Shown here piece by piece: positions 7,436 to 17,275 of a stretch of DNA of 64,000 nucleotides (position 1 is the stretch's first letter; each line of letters begins with the position of its first letter). A model generated the notes under the pieces. That model made no database searches and was not told the origin of the DNA. It worked only from the letters and a program-made list of their open reading frames with translations. Made by a program: the position numbers and the translations under genes. This DNA comes from JBEBVQ01 sp964527735 (GTDB lineage Bacteria; Bacteroidota; Bacteroidia; Chitinophagales; Chitinophagaceae), in the NCBI GenBank assembly GCA_964527735.1, contig CAZGPG010000010.1, positions 1 to 64,000 of the forward strand. The letters are read 5' to 3'.

Positions 7436-9399
7436 GTCGCCTGCTTTTTTTGCAATTGTAAGTCAAACTCAAGATACGCATTTGTACCGTTTGGCTGTAT
7501 CCTGCTGATGGAAAACAAACCACTCATCTCAACAACCCTTGCCCTTATCGTTTCCAGTCCCATGCCTTCTCTGAAATGATCAGAAATACCCACGCCATTG
7601 TCCTCTACCGTTATACTGAGAATTTCATGATGAGCGCTTATCTGGACAAGCACCTTTGTAGCATCTGCATGCCTGATGATATTCTGCATCAGCTCCTGCA
7701 CGATCCGGTAAATGGACAATTCAAAAACAGGAGACAGCCTTTCATTAAAACCATAACATTGAAAATCCACACGTAGTCTTCCACCACGTTCTATTTTACT
7801 GCAAAAGAGACGGATAGAATGCGGCAATCCGTACCGGATGACCAGTTCCGGCATAAGTGAGTGCGCTGTTTTACGGATTTCTTCCAGAGCTTCCGTTACC
7901 GTATCCACTACTTCCTTATAATCGGGCGCCTGCTTCAATACGCTATATTTTGACGGCAACTCATCGAGGTACATGATCGCGGTTGATAACAGGCCACCCA
8001 CACCATCATGCAATTCATTGGCCATCTTACCGCGCTCTGTTTCTTCTCCCTTGATAAATGCGTGCAATGACTTTACTTTTTCCTCCTGCTTTAACGCAGC
8101 TATTTTTGTCTGCTGCAGTCGTTGCTTATGCACATAAAGCACAACAAGAATCAGCAAAAGACTAAGGGAAACTGTCCATACAATGCGGGTATTGCTTTGC
8201 TGCCGTGCAAGCAACAACTCTTTATACGCAATCTCTTTATCTTTCTCAGCAGTGCGGTACCGGACCTCCGTCTTGTTAATATTATCCATGGATTCACGTG
8301 TACGAAGGCTGTCTTTTAGCCGGGCATATTGTTGCTGGAATTGATATGCCTGTTTGTATCTTCCGGTGCGCGCGTAGAGGTCAGAAAGATTGCTATACAC
8401 CGACGTCAGATCACCGGCGATCCGGTTTTCTTCTGCATTTTTTAAGGCAATCTGTAAAAAATGCTCTGCCTGCTCATAGCGGCCCATCAGCAAGTAAGCT
8501 GATCCCATCAGCACGATCGAATTATTATAACTTACCGGGGCAACATATTTTTCAAGAGCTTGTGCAGACCGGATCAATGCAAATGCTGCCGCATATTGTT
8601 CCTGTAAAATCCGGATACGCCCCATACTGGCCAGCACAGAGAATCTCAGGGCCGGAAGATCATGCTTATAGGTGAGTTCCAGCACACGCTCATAATATTG
8701 CATTGCGTCTTCGTGCTTGCCTTGCTGCTCGCGTATGATCCCTTTATGCAGCAAAATACCACCCAGGTATTCATGGTTCTCCAGTTGATTTGCATACTGT
8801 TCTCCTAAATCCAGATAGTACCATGCACTGCTGTCTGCTCCTACGTCCATCAATACTATCGCAAGATTATTATAGATATAGCTCCTGCTGATAACAGGCT
8901 GTTCCTCATTAATCAGCAATGCCTGATACAAATAGAGAATTGCCATTTCATAATCCCCCCTGATCTGATATACATGGGCCAGGTGGTTGTAAATATAGGG
9001 CGTCAGATGAGTAGAAGCAGTCTGGTTACAGTACGTAAGTGCATAGCGTAGTGTCTGCTGCGCCTCCGTATACATACCCAGGCCAGTATAGAAATCCCCA
9101 AAGTGCAGCAATACTCTTACCGATGTCAATACCTGCCCTTGCTGCAGACTGCTTTTTAACAATTCACGGTACGATTGTATGGCACTGTCGGGGAACTGAT
9201 GTTGCATTTTTTTCAGCTCTGCCACTCTGGCTTCAATGGTTTGTGTATCCTCCTGAAATGTTTTCTGATATTCGGGCAGTCTGAACTGGGCATTTTCTAT
9301 GGCTACAGGCTGCGCATATGTAACCTGCTGCAGGCATATCATGCACAACAGCAGGCACCCGTGAATATACCAGTTTCGCACCATGTCTATATACCCCAT
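7432..9399 (-). CDS. TPR-containing sensor histidine kinase (HisKA_3 type)
   Basis: About 655 aa from the ATG at 9399; another ATG at 9384 (MVRNWYIHG) would give a tighter signal peptide ending QQVTYAQ. The longer frame to 9540 adds a region that does not look like a signal sequence. A periplasmic part of several TPR-like helical repeats (about 60-390) is followed by one membrane helix (406-425), a dimerisation region with the phospho-acceptor His464 in ELHDGVGGLL, and a HATPase_c domain with the N-box (QNIIRHADA, Asn near 573) and G1 box DNGVG (600-604). The signal it senses is unknown; TPRs suggest a protein ligand. It is coupled to the response regulator and diverges from the beta-helix cargo gene. 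Confidence 0.93.
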   Translation of the reverse strand: MGYIDMVRNWYIHGCLLLCMICLQQVTYAQPVAIENAQFRLPEYQKTFQEDTQTIEARVAELKKMQHQFPDSAIQSYRELLKSSLQQGQVLTSVRVLLHFGDFYTGLGMYTEAQQTLRYALTYCNQTASTHLTPYIYNHLAHVYQIRGDYEMAILYLYQALLINEEQPVISRSYIYNNLAIVLMDVGADSSAWYYLDLGEQYANQLENHEYLGGILLHKGIIREQQGKHEDAMQYYERVLELTYKHDLPALRFSVLASMGRIRILQEQYAAAFALIRSAQALEKYVAPVSYNNSIVLMGSAYLLMGRYEQAEHFLQIALKNAEENRIAGDLTSVYSNLSDLYARTGRYKQAYQFQQQYARLKDSLRTRESMDNINKTEVRYRTAEKDKEIAYKELLLARQQSNTRIVWTVSLSLLLILVVLYVHKQRLQQTKIAALKQEEKVKSLHAFIKGEETERGKMANELHDGVGGLLSTAIMYLDELPSKYSVLKQAPDYKEVVDTVTEALEEIRKTAHSLMPELVIRYGLPHSIRLFCSKIERGGRLRVDFQCYGFNERLSPVFELSIYRIVQELMQNIIRHADATKVLVQISAHHEILSITVEDNGVGISDHFREGMGLETIRARVVEMSGLFSISRIQPNGTNAYLEFDLQLQKKQAT

Positions 9400-9524
9400 A
9401 ATAACCCTGTAAAGGTAACAGTGCATTAGTAAACATACTATTAAATCAGGGGAATGAGAAAATAGGAATTTCTTCCCATAGTCAAACCCGTATAAATACC
9501 TATCGGTTATTACAGACGCGGGCC

Positions 9525-9532
9525 TACTTTTG
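9525..9532 (+). promoter_or_regulatory. -7 promoter element of the beta-helix cargo gene
   Basis: TACTTTTG matches TAnnTTTG exactly and lies about 60 bases before the ATG at 9593, in the divergent region shared with the histidine kinase gene. Confidence 0.5.
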
Positions 9533-9592
9533 AATGACAAATATTTTCAGCGCATTACGCGCTCATTTTTCATCTTCTAAACTTTCAGCAGC

Positions 9593-12500
9593 ATGGTTTT
9601 GTCATTTTTATCCTTCAGATCTTTTTTAAGCAAAATATGCATGATTGCAGGCCTCCTGTCTATATACAATACAGATTTACAAGCGCAGCTGAACGGCACT
9701 GTTACAGTACCAGGCAGCTACGCTACCATTGCCTCAGCGGTCCAGGCGTTAAATACCCAGGGTGTAAGCACGGGCGGCGTTATTATTAATGTTGCAGCCG
9801 GACATACGGAAACTGCGCCTGCCGGCGGCATTGTACTGGGGAGCGCTGTACTGAATGCAGGAAGCGCTTCTTCATCGGCGTCCCGCCCCGTTACCATTCA
9901 GAAGAGCGGCACCGGCGCCAATCCGCTTATCACTGCTTTTACACCCGGCACGGGAACTACAGACGGCATATTCAAGCTCGTGGGATCAGACTATATCACC
10001 ATACAGGGGATTGATCTCAGGGAAAACACCGCCAATACAACCACTGTACAACAAATGGAATGGGGATATGCTTTGCTGAAACGAAATAATACGGCGCCTT
10101 TCGACGGCTGTCAGCATGTTGCGATCCGGGACTGCAATATCACCATGGTGAAAGACAGCTTCAAAGTCGTCGGTATTTATGCAGGCAACCACATATCCGG
10201 CAATACCACAGCGCTTACCATTACATCCGCAACAGATGCGCACAATGACATAACCATCTCCGGCAATACGATCAGAAACGTAATGACAGGCATATCTTTG
10301 AACGGATTTAATGCGGCTACCCCATACAGCCTGTATGACCAGAATGCAGTCATTGACAGCAATACCATTGAAAATTTCGGCGTCAATGTGAATATTGCTG
10401 TATCCGGAAATCCACAGACAACATCAGGCATTTACCTGCTGTATCATAATAATGCTGTGATCCGCGGCAACAAAATAAACAATATAGCCGGAGGAGGCGC
10501 TCCCAATCTGCGGGTATCATTACATGGCATATACCACGCAAATGCTACCGGCGCCATTGCAGCGATAACAGGCAATGAAATAACCATTATCTGCGACAGT
10601 GCCGGCACGATACCTGTCTATTACGGGATACGCTCTACCATCACCGGAGGCACAACATCCGGCCTGACCGTCACGGACAATACGATCACTGCAGTCGGAG
10701 GCATCGGCGCCGCTAATACAACCCTCATCGGGCACTCAGGTGCATTGCTCCATTTAAACATCAGCGACAATACCTTCCATGATACATGGATCACCAGTTT
10801 GAACGCCACCTTCATCAGCAGCGCCAACAATGCGCTGGCTAACGGCACCGTCAGAATCAGGAATAACAGAATAACAGGTCATTGTATCTTCAGCCCTAAA
10901 GGGACTTCTTTCACAAGCCCCAACTACATATACGGTATCAACAGTACCGGGACAGCCGACGCCACCGTACGGGACACGGTCACCGGGAATCATTTTTACG
11001 CAACCTACCTCGCGGGTCCCAGCAACACATTGTTTTTCGGCATCAATGATGCAATCGGCGCTACCAGTGCGCCATATCCTGTAAAATACATATCAGGTAA
11101 TGAAATCAGTCATATAGACAGTTTCGGTGTTACAGGGATCAACGTAAGCAAAGCCGGGCATGATGGCAACAATTATTCGATCGTAAGTCACAACAAGATC
11201 AGCAATATCAACTCGCTCATCGAGGGTATTACCGTCAATAATGCGGCTGGTCAAAGACTGTATATTCACGACAATACGATAGACTCTTCATATAACAACA
11301 GTACCGGTCATACTTCCGGTATTACAAACGGCATCCTGGTGCTCGGGGGCAGTGAGATCCGTATTTACAGGAACAGGATACAGGAACTGGATGCGCGCAA
11401 AAGTCTTTCATCTGCTCACTCCATCAGGGGGATCGGTATTAACGGCGGGGATACGGTCATAATATACAACAACCTGATCGCCGGACTACATGCAAATAAT
11501 GCAAATAATGACACAGGCATTGTCGGAATTAGCCTGCTCGGCAGCAACGATGCCCGGGTCTATCATAACACAGTATTTATCAGCTCCGGCAATACTATGC
11601 CTTCTTTCGGAGCAGCAGGTGTATTGTATGGTGCGGGTATCGGAAAATTAGACCTGAGAAATAACATCATACACGTTGATGCCGAAGCCGGACCGGATGG
11701 TATCGTATCCGCGCTGCGCCGCACTGCAGGGGCAGCAGGAGTCGTGCCTTCAAATCTTGATACAAACAGCAACGGCAACGTATATTATACGCCTGATGCC
11801 GCCAATACATACATCTATGCTGAGGGGATTGCACCGGCAGCTGTAGTGAATGAATATGGCATCGGTAACGACCCGGCCTTCAACTCCGGCTGCGGAGCAT
11901 ATAAAGCGTTCATGGCCCCTGCAGAGAGCAGCTCCTACACAGAAGACAATCTCACGGCAACTTCAGACGGGCTGTACGCTCCCGCAGGAAGCGCATATGC
12001 GAAAAGCCTTACCGTGACCACCACAGACCCGGCCGTGACCGACGACTTCAATGAAACGGCACGCGCCACGCCCGCAGATGCCGGCGCATTACAGTTTACC
12101 GGGGTACCCAAAGCAGCGGGGGGAGTACTGACGCTGAACACAGACGGATCCACAGACCTTTGTACAGGCGACAGCGTCCTGCTGCGTGCACCGGGCATAT
12201 CCGGAGCCAACTATACCTGGACACACAATGCACAAGTCGTAGCGAACGGATCAGACGATACCCTCTTTGCTTCGGAAAGCGGCGACTACCAGGTGGTCAT
12301 CAGCTACCAGGGCTGTACGGATACTTCCGAAATACTTACCGTAACCGTATTCCCGCTTCCGGAGCCGGTCATCACAGAAAATGGCGGCGTATTAAGTACC
12401 GGCACATTCAGCAGCTATCAATGGTATCGTGACGGGAACACCATCAATGGCGCTACCAACAGCACTTTTACACCTGGCCAGGGTGGCAGCTATACCGTAA

Positions 12501-12796
12501 AAGTGACAAATAATGATGGCTGTGAGAACACTTCCGAAGCACGTACAGTATCCGTTAAGCAGTATCTGAATAAGGCAATCAGCATATACCCCAATCCGGT
12601 AAAGGATGTACTGTACATCATGAATGCTGCGGCAGACTTATCAGTTTCCATTACCGGCATAGACGGAGCATTGCTGATCCGGAAAGAGAACCCCGGTCAT
12701 ATAGATGTAAGCAGTCTGCCGGCAGGGTATTATATACTTTCTGTTGCAGATCATAAAGGGCAGGTCTTGCAAAGGGAGAAGCTCATTAAGCAATAG
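9593..12796 (+). CDS. Secreted parallel beta-helix/Ig-like protein with type A T9SS sorting domain
   Basis: 1067 aa. The signal peptide ends near residue 32 (LQAQ). Residues about 40-720 form a right-handed beta-helix: many turns of the form ITISGNTI, VIRGNKINNI, IYRNRIQEL, with Asn stacking at the turn, as in pectate-lyase-like and NosD-like proteins. No polysaccharide-lyase catalytic set could be recognised, so binding may be its role rather than catalysis. Two Ig-like domains follow (about 840-990; CTGDSVLLRAPG, YQWYRDGNTI), then a C-terminal sorting domain from 995 (ISIYPNPVKDVLYI, ending LQREKLIKQ) that directs export through T9SS and attachment or release at the surface. Confidence 0.9.
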   Translation: MVLSFLSFRSFLSKICMIAGLLSIYNTDLQAQLNGTVTVPGSYATIASAVQALNTQGVSTGGVIINVAAGHTETAPAGGIVLGSAVLNAGSASSSASRPVTIQKSGTGANPLITAFTPGTGTTDGIFKLVGSDYITIQGIDLRENTANTTTVQQMEWGYALLKRNNTAPFDGCQHVAIRDCNITMVKDSFKVVGIYAGNHISGNTTALTITSATDAHNDITISGNTIRNVMTGISLNGFNAATPYSLYDQNAVIDSNTIENFGVNVNIAVSGNPQTTSGIYLLYHNNAVIRGNKINNIAGGGAPNLRVSLHGIYHANATGAIAAITGNEITIICDSAGTIPVYYGIRSTITGGTTSGLTVTDNTITAVGGIGAANTTLIGHSGALLHLNISDNTFHDTWITSLNATFISSANNALANGTVRIRNNRITGHCIFSPKGTSFTSPNYIYGINSTGTADATVRDTVTGNHFYATYLAGPSNTLFFGINDAIGATSAPYPVKYISGNEISHIDSFGVTGINVSKAGHDGNNYSIVSHNKISNINSLIEGITVNNAAGQRLYIHDNTIDSSYNNSTGHTSGITNGILVLGGSEIRIYRNRIQELDARKSLSSAHSIRGIGINGGDTVIIYNNLIAGLHANNANNDTGIVGISLLGSNDARVYHNTVFISSGNTMPSFGAAGVLYGAGIGKLDLRNNIIHVDAEAGPDGIVSALRRTAGAAGVVPSNLDTNSNGNVYYTPDAANTYIYAEGIAPAAVVNEYGIGNDPAFNSGCGAYKAFMAPAESSSYTEDNLTATSDGLYAPAGSAYAKSLTVTTTDPAVTDDFNETARATPADAGALQFTGVPKAAGGVLTLNTDGSTDLCTGDSVLLRAPGISGANYTWTHNAQVVANGSDDTLFASESGDYQVVISYQGCTDTSEILTVTVFPLPEPVITENGGVLSTGTFSSYQWYRDGNTINGATNSTFTPGQGGSYTVKVTNNDGCENTSEARTVSVKQYLNKAISIYPNPVKDVLYIMNAAADLSVSITGIDGALLIRKENPGHIDVSSLPAGYYILSVADHKGQVLQREKLIKQ

Positions 12797-12810
12797 AGCA
12801 AAAACGAACC

Positions 12811-12846
12811 GCGAAGCGATCTCATTAAAGGATGAGATTGCTTCGC
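12811..12846. terminator. 15-bp stem hairpin after the beta-helix gene
   Basis: gcgaagcgatctcat (12811-12825) pairs with atgagattgcttcgc (12832-12846), with one mismatch and a 6-base loop. It starts 15 bases after the stop codon. The gagattgcttcgc core recurs near 24720-24733, so it belongs to a dispersed intergenic repeat family that may double as a terminator. Confidence 0.55.
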
Positions 12847-12912
12847 TTGTAATGGGACGGGGAGGACAATGACGTGAGGGTTATAATGGCCAATGCTTAA
12901 TTTTATATTGTC

Positions 12913-15118
12913 ATGCCGGAAAAAAAAATGGGCTTTTTAGTGATATTGATATTGGGGGCATGGTGTATGGCCGCCAGGGGGCAACATTACAATCAGCAGG
13001 AAGATTATCTGAAGGCAAATGGTGCGTGGGCCTTCGGATACAAGGGCGGCATGCACTTTTATACAGGAAGAGCGGTACCCGCCCGGACAGATATGCACAT
13101 GGTGACCCATTTCCCCATAGGGCAGCATGTACGGGAGGGATGTGCATCTATAGGCTCTCCGCACGATGGCAGGTTCCTGTTCTATGCCGGCGGCGGCAGC
13201 ATCTGNNNNNNNNNNGGTGTGGTTGCGGTTCCAGATGCTGCCGCCGCCGGCATAGAACAGGAACCACACCCTGATGCCCAATGGCATATACCTTGAGGGG
13301 GACATCTACGGCTCGACGGTCCAGGGAAAATGTATTGTACCGTTTATTGACTCGCCCGGTAAATATTACCTGTTTTCCCTTAATTCGGAAGGGCGGACTC
13401 CGGCATTATATTATTCCGTTATAGACACTGCCCTGGACAATGGGCTGGGAGATGTGGTATTCGGAAGAAAGAACATCCTGCTTGACGGCGACAGCCTGAG
13501 CGAAGCCATGATCGCCGTACCCGGCAACAATTGTGACATCTGGCTGCTGACGCATCTCAAAGGCCGGCCGGTATTTAAAGTGTGGCGTATTACCGCAGCA
13601 GGGATCGATCCCGTACCTTCTTTATATCAGGATGGCACGCAGATATCAGGATGGCGTTCATACTACCATGCTTCAATGGCAATATCCCCGGACAGAACCT
13701 TGCTGGCCATTACTTCGAACCAGTCCGACTCTATCACGACAGATGAAGTGCAGACCGGAACATTGCTCTGCCGATTTGATCCGACTACCGGGCAGATATC
13801 TGATGCCATAAAACTCACGCCCTTTTTTGGATACGGTCTGGCCTTCTCGCCGGACAATTCAAAGCTCTATACTGCCAACCCTCCTCAGTATGGCATTATC
13901 GGCGGCACACCCGTTTCACGCAGCCAGGAATTAATGCAATACGCAGTTGACGTATTCGACTCTGCCACGATCGTACAGTCAGCTACGCATATCACCAATC
14001 AGGTTGGCCGGTATATCAAGCTGTACAACGACACTATATACGCCAGCCACAACCAGCAACAGTTTATGAGCCGGATCAACCGGCCGAATGAAACAGGAAG
14101 TGCATGTGATTTTCAACATGCCGCCATACCATTACTTTCCGGTACGCATGCTTATATGGGTCTGCCGAATGACGTTGTATTTCCCCTCCCCGCAGATACC
14201 AGCTTCGTAACGCACCCGGACATTATACTATGCGCCGAAGATGCAGGCACAATGCTAAACGCTCCCGACGGGTATGAACATTACCAATGGAATGACCAGT
14301 ACGACGGGCAGATACAATGGATTACAGAAGCCGGCGAATACTATGTAACAAGCAGAACCGGGTGCAACATACGCAAGGACAGCTTCCGCATCATCCGTGT
14401 TGAGCCGCTCACATTTTCCCTGGGGCCGGATACCATCCTCTGCGCACAGGCACCAATCACACTCACAGTATCTGTACCGGACGTCAGTTATACATGGCAG
14501 GATGGAAGCACAGACAGCTTCTTTACCGTCACCACAACAGGGAAATATTTTGTTACTGCAGCAAAAGACAAGTGTATTGCATCCGACACAATACAGGTAC
14601 AATACATATACCACAAGCAGGATCTCGGAAACGACTATACGATATGTTTCGGTAAAAAGATTGATATTGATCTGCATGCCAATGCTCCCGGTCATACGGA
14701 TATCTTATGGAGCACAGGAGAAACAACGCCTTCCATAAATGTATCCGGCTACGGACAATATTATGTCACCGTCCGGGAGCACCAGTGTTCATTCAGTGAT
14801 ACGATGCAGATACTTACGGATGAGCTCTGTGATTGCTTTATAGAGATGCCTACCGCCTTTACACCGAACGGAGACGGGTTGAATGATCTCTTCCGGCCGG
14901 TAGTACAACCTGATTGCCCCGTACGGAGCTACATGATGTCCATTTATAACCGCTGGGGCCAATTGGTATATACTACAACCGATATTACTGCCGGATGGAA
15001 CGGACAATACCGGCAACAGCCCGCAGAAACAGGTACATACATGTACTATATTCAGTTTCAGGGAGGAGTTGAAGGCATCAAAAAAGAATTTAAAGGCGAC
15101 TTAATATTGATCCGGTAG
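12913..15118 (+). CDS. Secreted propeller/Ig-like protein with type B (CHU_C) T9SS domain, interrupted by an assembly gap
   Basis: Two frames, 12913 to the gap and 13274-15118, are one gene. The left part ends in ...LFYAGGGSI and the right part resumes at LMPNG; the paralogue at 52456-55224 reads LLFYSDGYNVWNRNHQVMPNG across this point. Replacing 13206-13261 with the 7 bases gaaccgc, which are present in inverted form just after the gap, restores the frame and gives W-N-R-N-H-T, for a protein of about 718 aa. The signal peptide ends near residue 24 (AARGQ); a beta-propeller-like N-terminal half runs to about 330; Ig-like domains follow (DTILCAEDAG, DTILCAQAPI, DYTICFGKK); CHU_C begins near 625 (PTAFTPNGDGLNDLFRP...YNRWGQLVY). 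The gene is probably intact in the organism. Confidence 0.85.
13172..13265. other. Fold-back inverted duplication around the scaffold gap (assembly artefact)
   Basis: The 34 bases 13172-13205 before the gap are the exact reverse complement of 13232-13265 after it, and 13216-13231 is the inverted copy of the codons missing from the gene. This is what a contig end gives when it has been extended back along its own opposite strand. Confidence 0.85.
13206..13215. other. Ten-N scaffold gap
   Basis: Ten undetermined bases join two contigs inside a cargo gene. The likely true distance between the flanks is shorter than drawn. Confidence 0.99.
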
Positions 15119-15179
15119 CCCTTTAAAAGATCAGAGCCCCCACGTTCAAAGGCATCCTGGATCGTCCTGTCACAAATGA

Positions 15180-15217
15180 CTGTTTCCTGTGTCTATTTGT
15201 ATAAACACAGAAAACAG
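15180..15217. terminator. Bidirectional hairpin terminator between convergent cargo genes
   Basis: ctgtttcctgtgt (15180-15192) pairs with acacagaaaacag (15205-15217) with one G-T pair and a 12-base loop. It lies between the stops at 15118 (+) and 15243 (-). Confidence 0.6.
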
Positions 15218-15242
15218 CCGCAGGGATCATTACTTCCCGGCT

Positions 15243-17183
15243 TTACCGCACCAGCGCCACATTACCCTGCAATGTCCGGTTCTGTCCATCGGGGTATGCC
15301 AGCTGAACCACATAAATATAAGTGCCAATAGGTTGTGGTATACCGTTAAGTGTACCATCCCAGCCATTGGCGGGATCTGTTGTGGAAAATATCTCCTGCC
15401 CCCAACGGTTGAATATGCTGAAGCTGATCAGCTTCTGATGATTGATCTGCAAGAGACGGAACCGGTCATTAATTCCATCACCATTTGGCGTAAATGCGTT
15501 GGGCATCGCTTCCTGCATAGAATAGTCCACATCCACACGTACGGAAGCCATTCCCCTGCAACCGTCATCATCCAGGCCGGTAACAGTATAAACAGTAGGC
15601 TCCTTTGGCATCGCCACAGGATCAGCGATATCAGAGCGGTCCAGACTGCCGGCGGGAGACCATGAGTAATAACCGGCGCCGGCCACGTGGAGTTGCACAC
15701 TCTTGCCATAAGGGATAATGGTATCCGGTGATACCTGCAGCTTCAGGGGTATTATCTCACGCCGGGTATCGATGCTTCGGGTTATCGAATCCACACAACC
15801 TTCCGATGTGTACGCCATCAATGTAACATCGTACACACCCTGCTGAACATATGTATGCACCGGATGTTCGTTCTTACCTGTACTGCCATCACCAAATGAC
15901 CACATCCAGGAAGATGCTCCCTGAGATGTATTGGTAAATGTGATCACATCCCGGCTGCACCGCAGATCCATTTCATAAGTAAAGCCTGCTGTGGTATGCT
16001 CATGTACGGTAATTGTGACCGGGATCCGGGATCCTTCACAACCATCCCGGCGCTGGCTCACATACCAGCTATAGACACCTGGCACCGAAGTATTCACAAC
16101 CGGCAGATCGGGGGTACCATACAGGGCTGTATCTGAGCTGTACCAGATGAGTTGCTGCCCGAGGGTCTGGAAAGGCACAAACGGTTCGCCGGCACAATAA
16201 GCAGGAATGTATTCCATTTCAGGCATTTCCGGCTTGGGATAGACAGTCACCTGTATTGAATCCCGATAGCCTTCGCAGCCTCCCGGCCCGCCAGAAGCCA
16301 CATACCATGTGGTAACACCCGGCACGTCTGTATCCGGCAACGGTGGCCCGGGTACCGGTGTAGTGCCGGTATCCGAGGTATACCAATGCAGGTCATCACC
16401 TATGGCAATCAATGTGTCGGCATCGGCGTACTGGCAATAAGTAACCGGAGAGACAACCGAAGGCGCCGGAGGCAATGGCGCTCCATTGATATACACTTCG
16501 CGGATCGCGTGTCTCGCCCAGGAAGATCCGGTACTCGCGCTGAATCCGAAATATCCCGTATGGTTCAACGGATAGTAAGCAGCAATGGAAGGTGTGGTCC
16601 TGCCATCGAGAAATACCGTTACAAGCCCGCCTTCATAAATGAGCACACATTTATGCCAGGCGCCATCTCTAACCCATGTCTGACTGAGCAGGTCTGTACC
16701 CAATCGGCCGATAGCAGATCCTTCTTCATAGTTGCGGGTACCATTATAGGCGCGGAGGGCGACGATCGGATTGTCCGGTGTACTGTTGTTGTCATATGTA
16801 TCAAACAGCAGCAGCAATCCATTGGGATTATTGGGCAGGCCAAGCCCGCCTCCGCTAATAAAACCCGTCGGCGGATTTGTGATATACCAGAATGCCAGTC
16901 CGTCTGCTGTCGGACTGGAGCTGTTGGATATACGGAATTCAAACTCGACTGTAAACCGTGCACATACGGTGAGATTCTGTGGCGTACTGTAATAGATATA
17001 TCCCGCCTGGTTCCCCACAGGATTGGTTAATACAAACTCATTCCCCGAAACGGAACTGACTGAAGCAGCGGTCCAGCCCGCCGTATTCACAGGATTGCCG
17101 GTAAGGCTGGCTGAAAAAATCTGCCCATAAAGACCTCCCGGACCTGCAAGTACGATCCATAAAATAAATAAATACTTTTTCAT
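15243..17183 (-). CDS. Secreted L-type lectin/PKD protein with type B (CHU_C) T9SS domain
   Basis: 646 aa surface protein. The signal peptide ends at about 20 (GGLYGQ). Residues 22-225 resemble a legume (L-type) lectin jelly roll: ADGLAFWYITNPP, the Asp-x-Asp/Asn metal-site region LLLFDTYDNN, WHKCVLIYEGGLVTVFLDG and GYFGFSASTGSS. Two Ig-like repeats (about 235-395; CQYADADTLIA, GGCEGYRDSI), a PKD domain (about 395-470; SSWMWSFGDGSTGKNEH) and a further beta domain follow. CHU_C starts near 555 (PNAFTPNGDGINDRFRL, IFNRWGQEIF). The likely role is binding glycans at the cell surface. It is the third gene of a co-oriented run with the 1577-aa adhesin and the PNGase F-like gene (spacings 92 and 35 bases). 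Confidence 0.88.
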   Translation of the reverse strand: MKKYLFILWIVLAGPGGLYGQIFSASLTGNPVNTAGWTAASVSSVSGNEFVLTNPVGNQAGYIYYSTPQNLTVCARFTVEFEFRISNSSSPTADGLAFWYITNPPTGFISGGGLGLPNNPNGLLLLFDTYDNNSTPDNPIVALRAYNGTRNYEEGSAIGRLGTDLLSQTWVRDGAWHKCVLIYEGGLVTVFLDGRTTPSIAAYYPLNHTGYFGFSASTGSSWARHAIREVYINGAPLPPAPSVVSPVTYCQYADADTLIAIGDDLHWYTSDTGTTPVPGPPLPDTDVPGVTTWYVASGGPGGCEGYRDSIQVTVYPKPEMPEMEYIPAYCAGEPFVPFQTLGQQLIWYSSDTALYGTPDLPVVNTSVPGVYSWYVSQRRDGCEGSRIPVTITVHEHTTAGFTYEMDLRCSRDVITFTNTSQGASSWMWSFGDGSTGKNEHPVHTYVQQGVYDVTLMAYTSEGCVDSITRSIDTRREIIPLKLQVSPDTIIPYGKSVQLHVAGAGYYSWSPAGSLDRSDIADPVAMPKEPTVYTVTGLDDDGCRGMASVRVDVDYSMQEAMPNAFTPNGDGINDRFRLLQINHQKLISFSIFNRWGQEIFSTTDPANGWDGTLNGIPQPIGTYIYVVQLAYPDGQNRTLQGNVALVR

Positions 17184-17275
17184 AAGCCAGATGATTTTAG
17201 GTTATAGGTTTTATCAATCCCCGGTGAAGTGTCGCGGTTGCAACGCTTCACCGGGATGATATCAGCATGAAATAT

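Noticed and set aside
12913..13296. Separate 127-aa gene before the 614-aa gene
   Set aside because: The frame crosses the N gap into the inverted artefact; the paralogue shows that the two halves are one protein.
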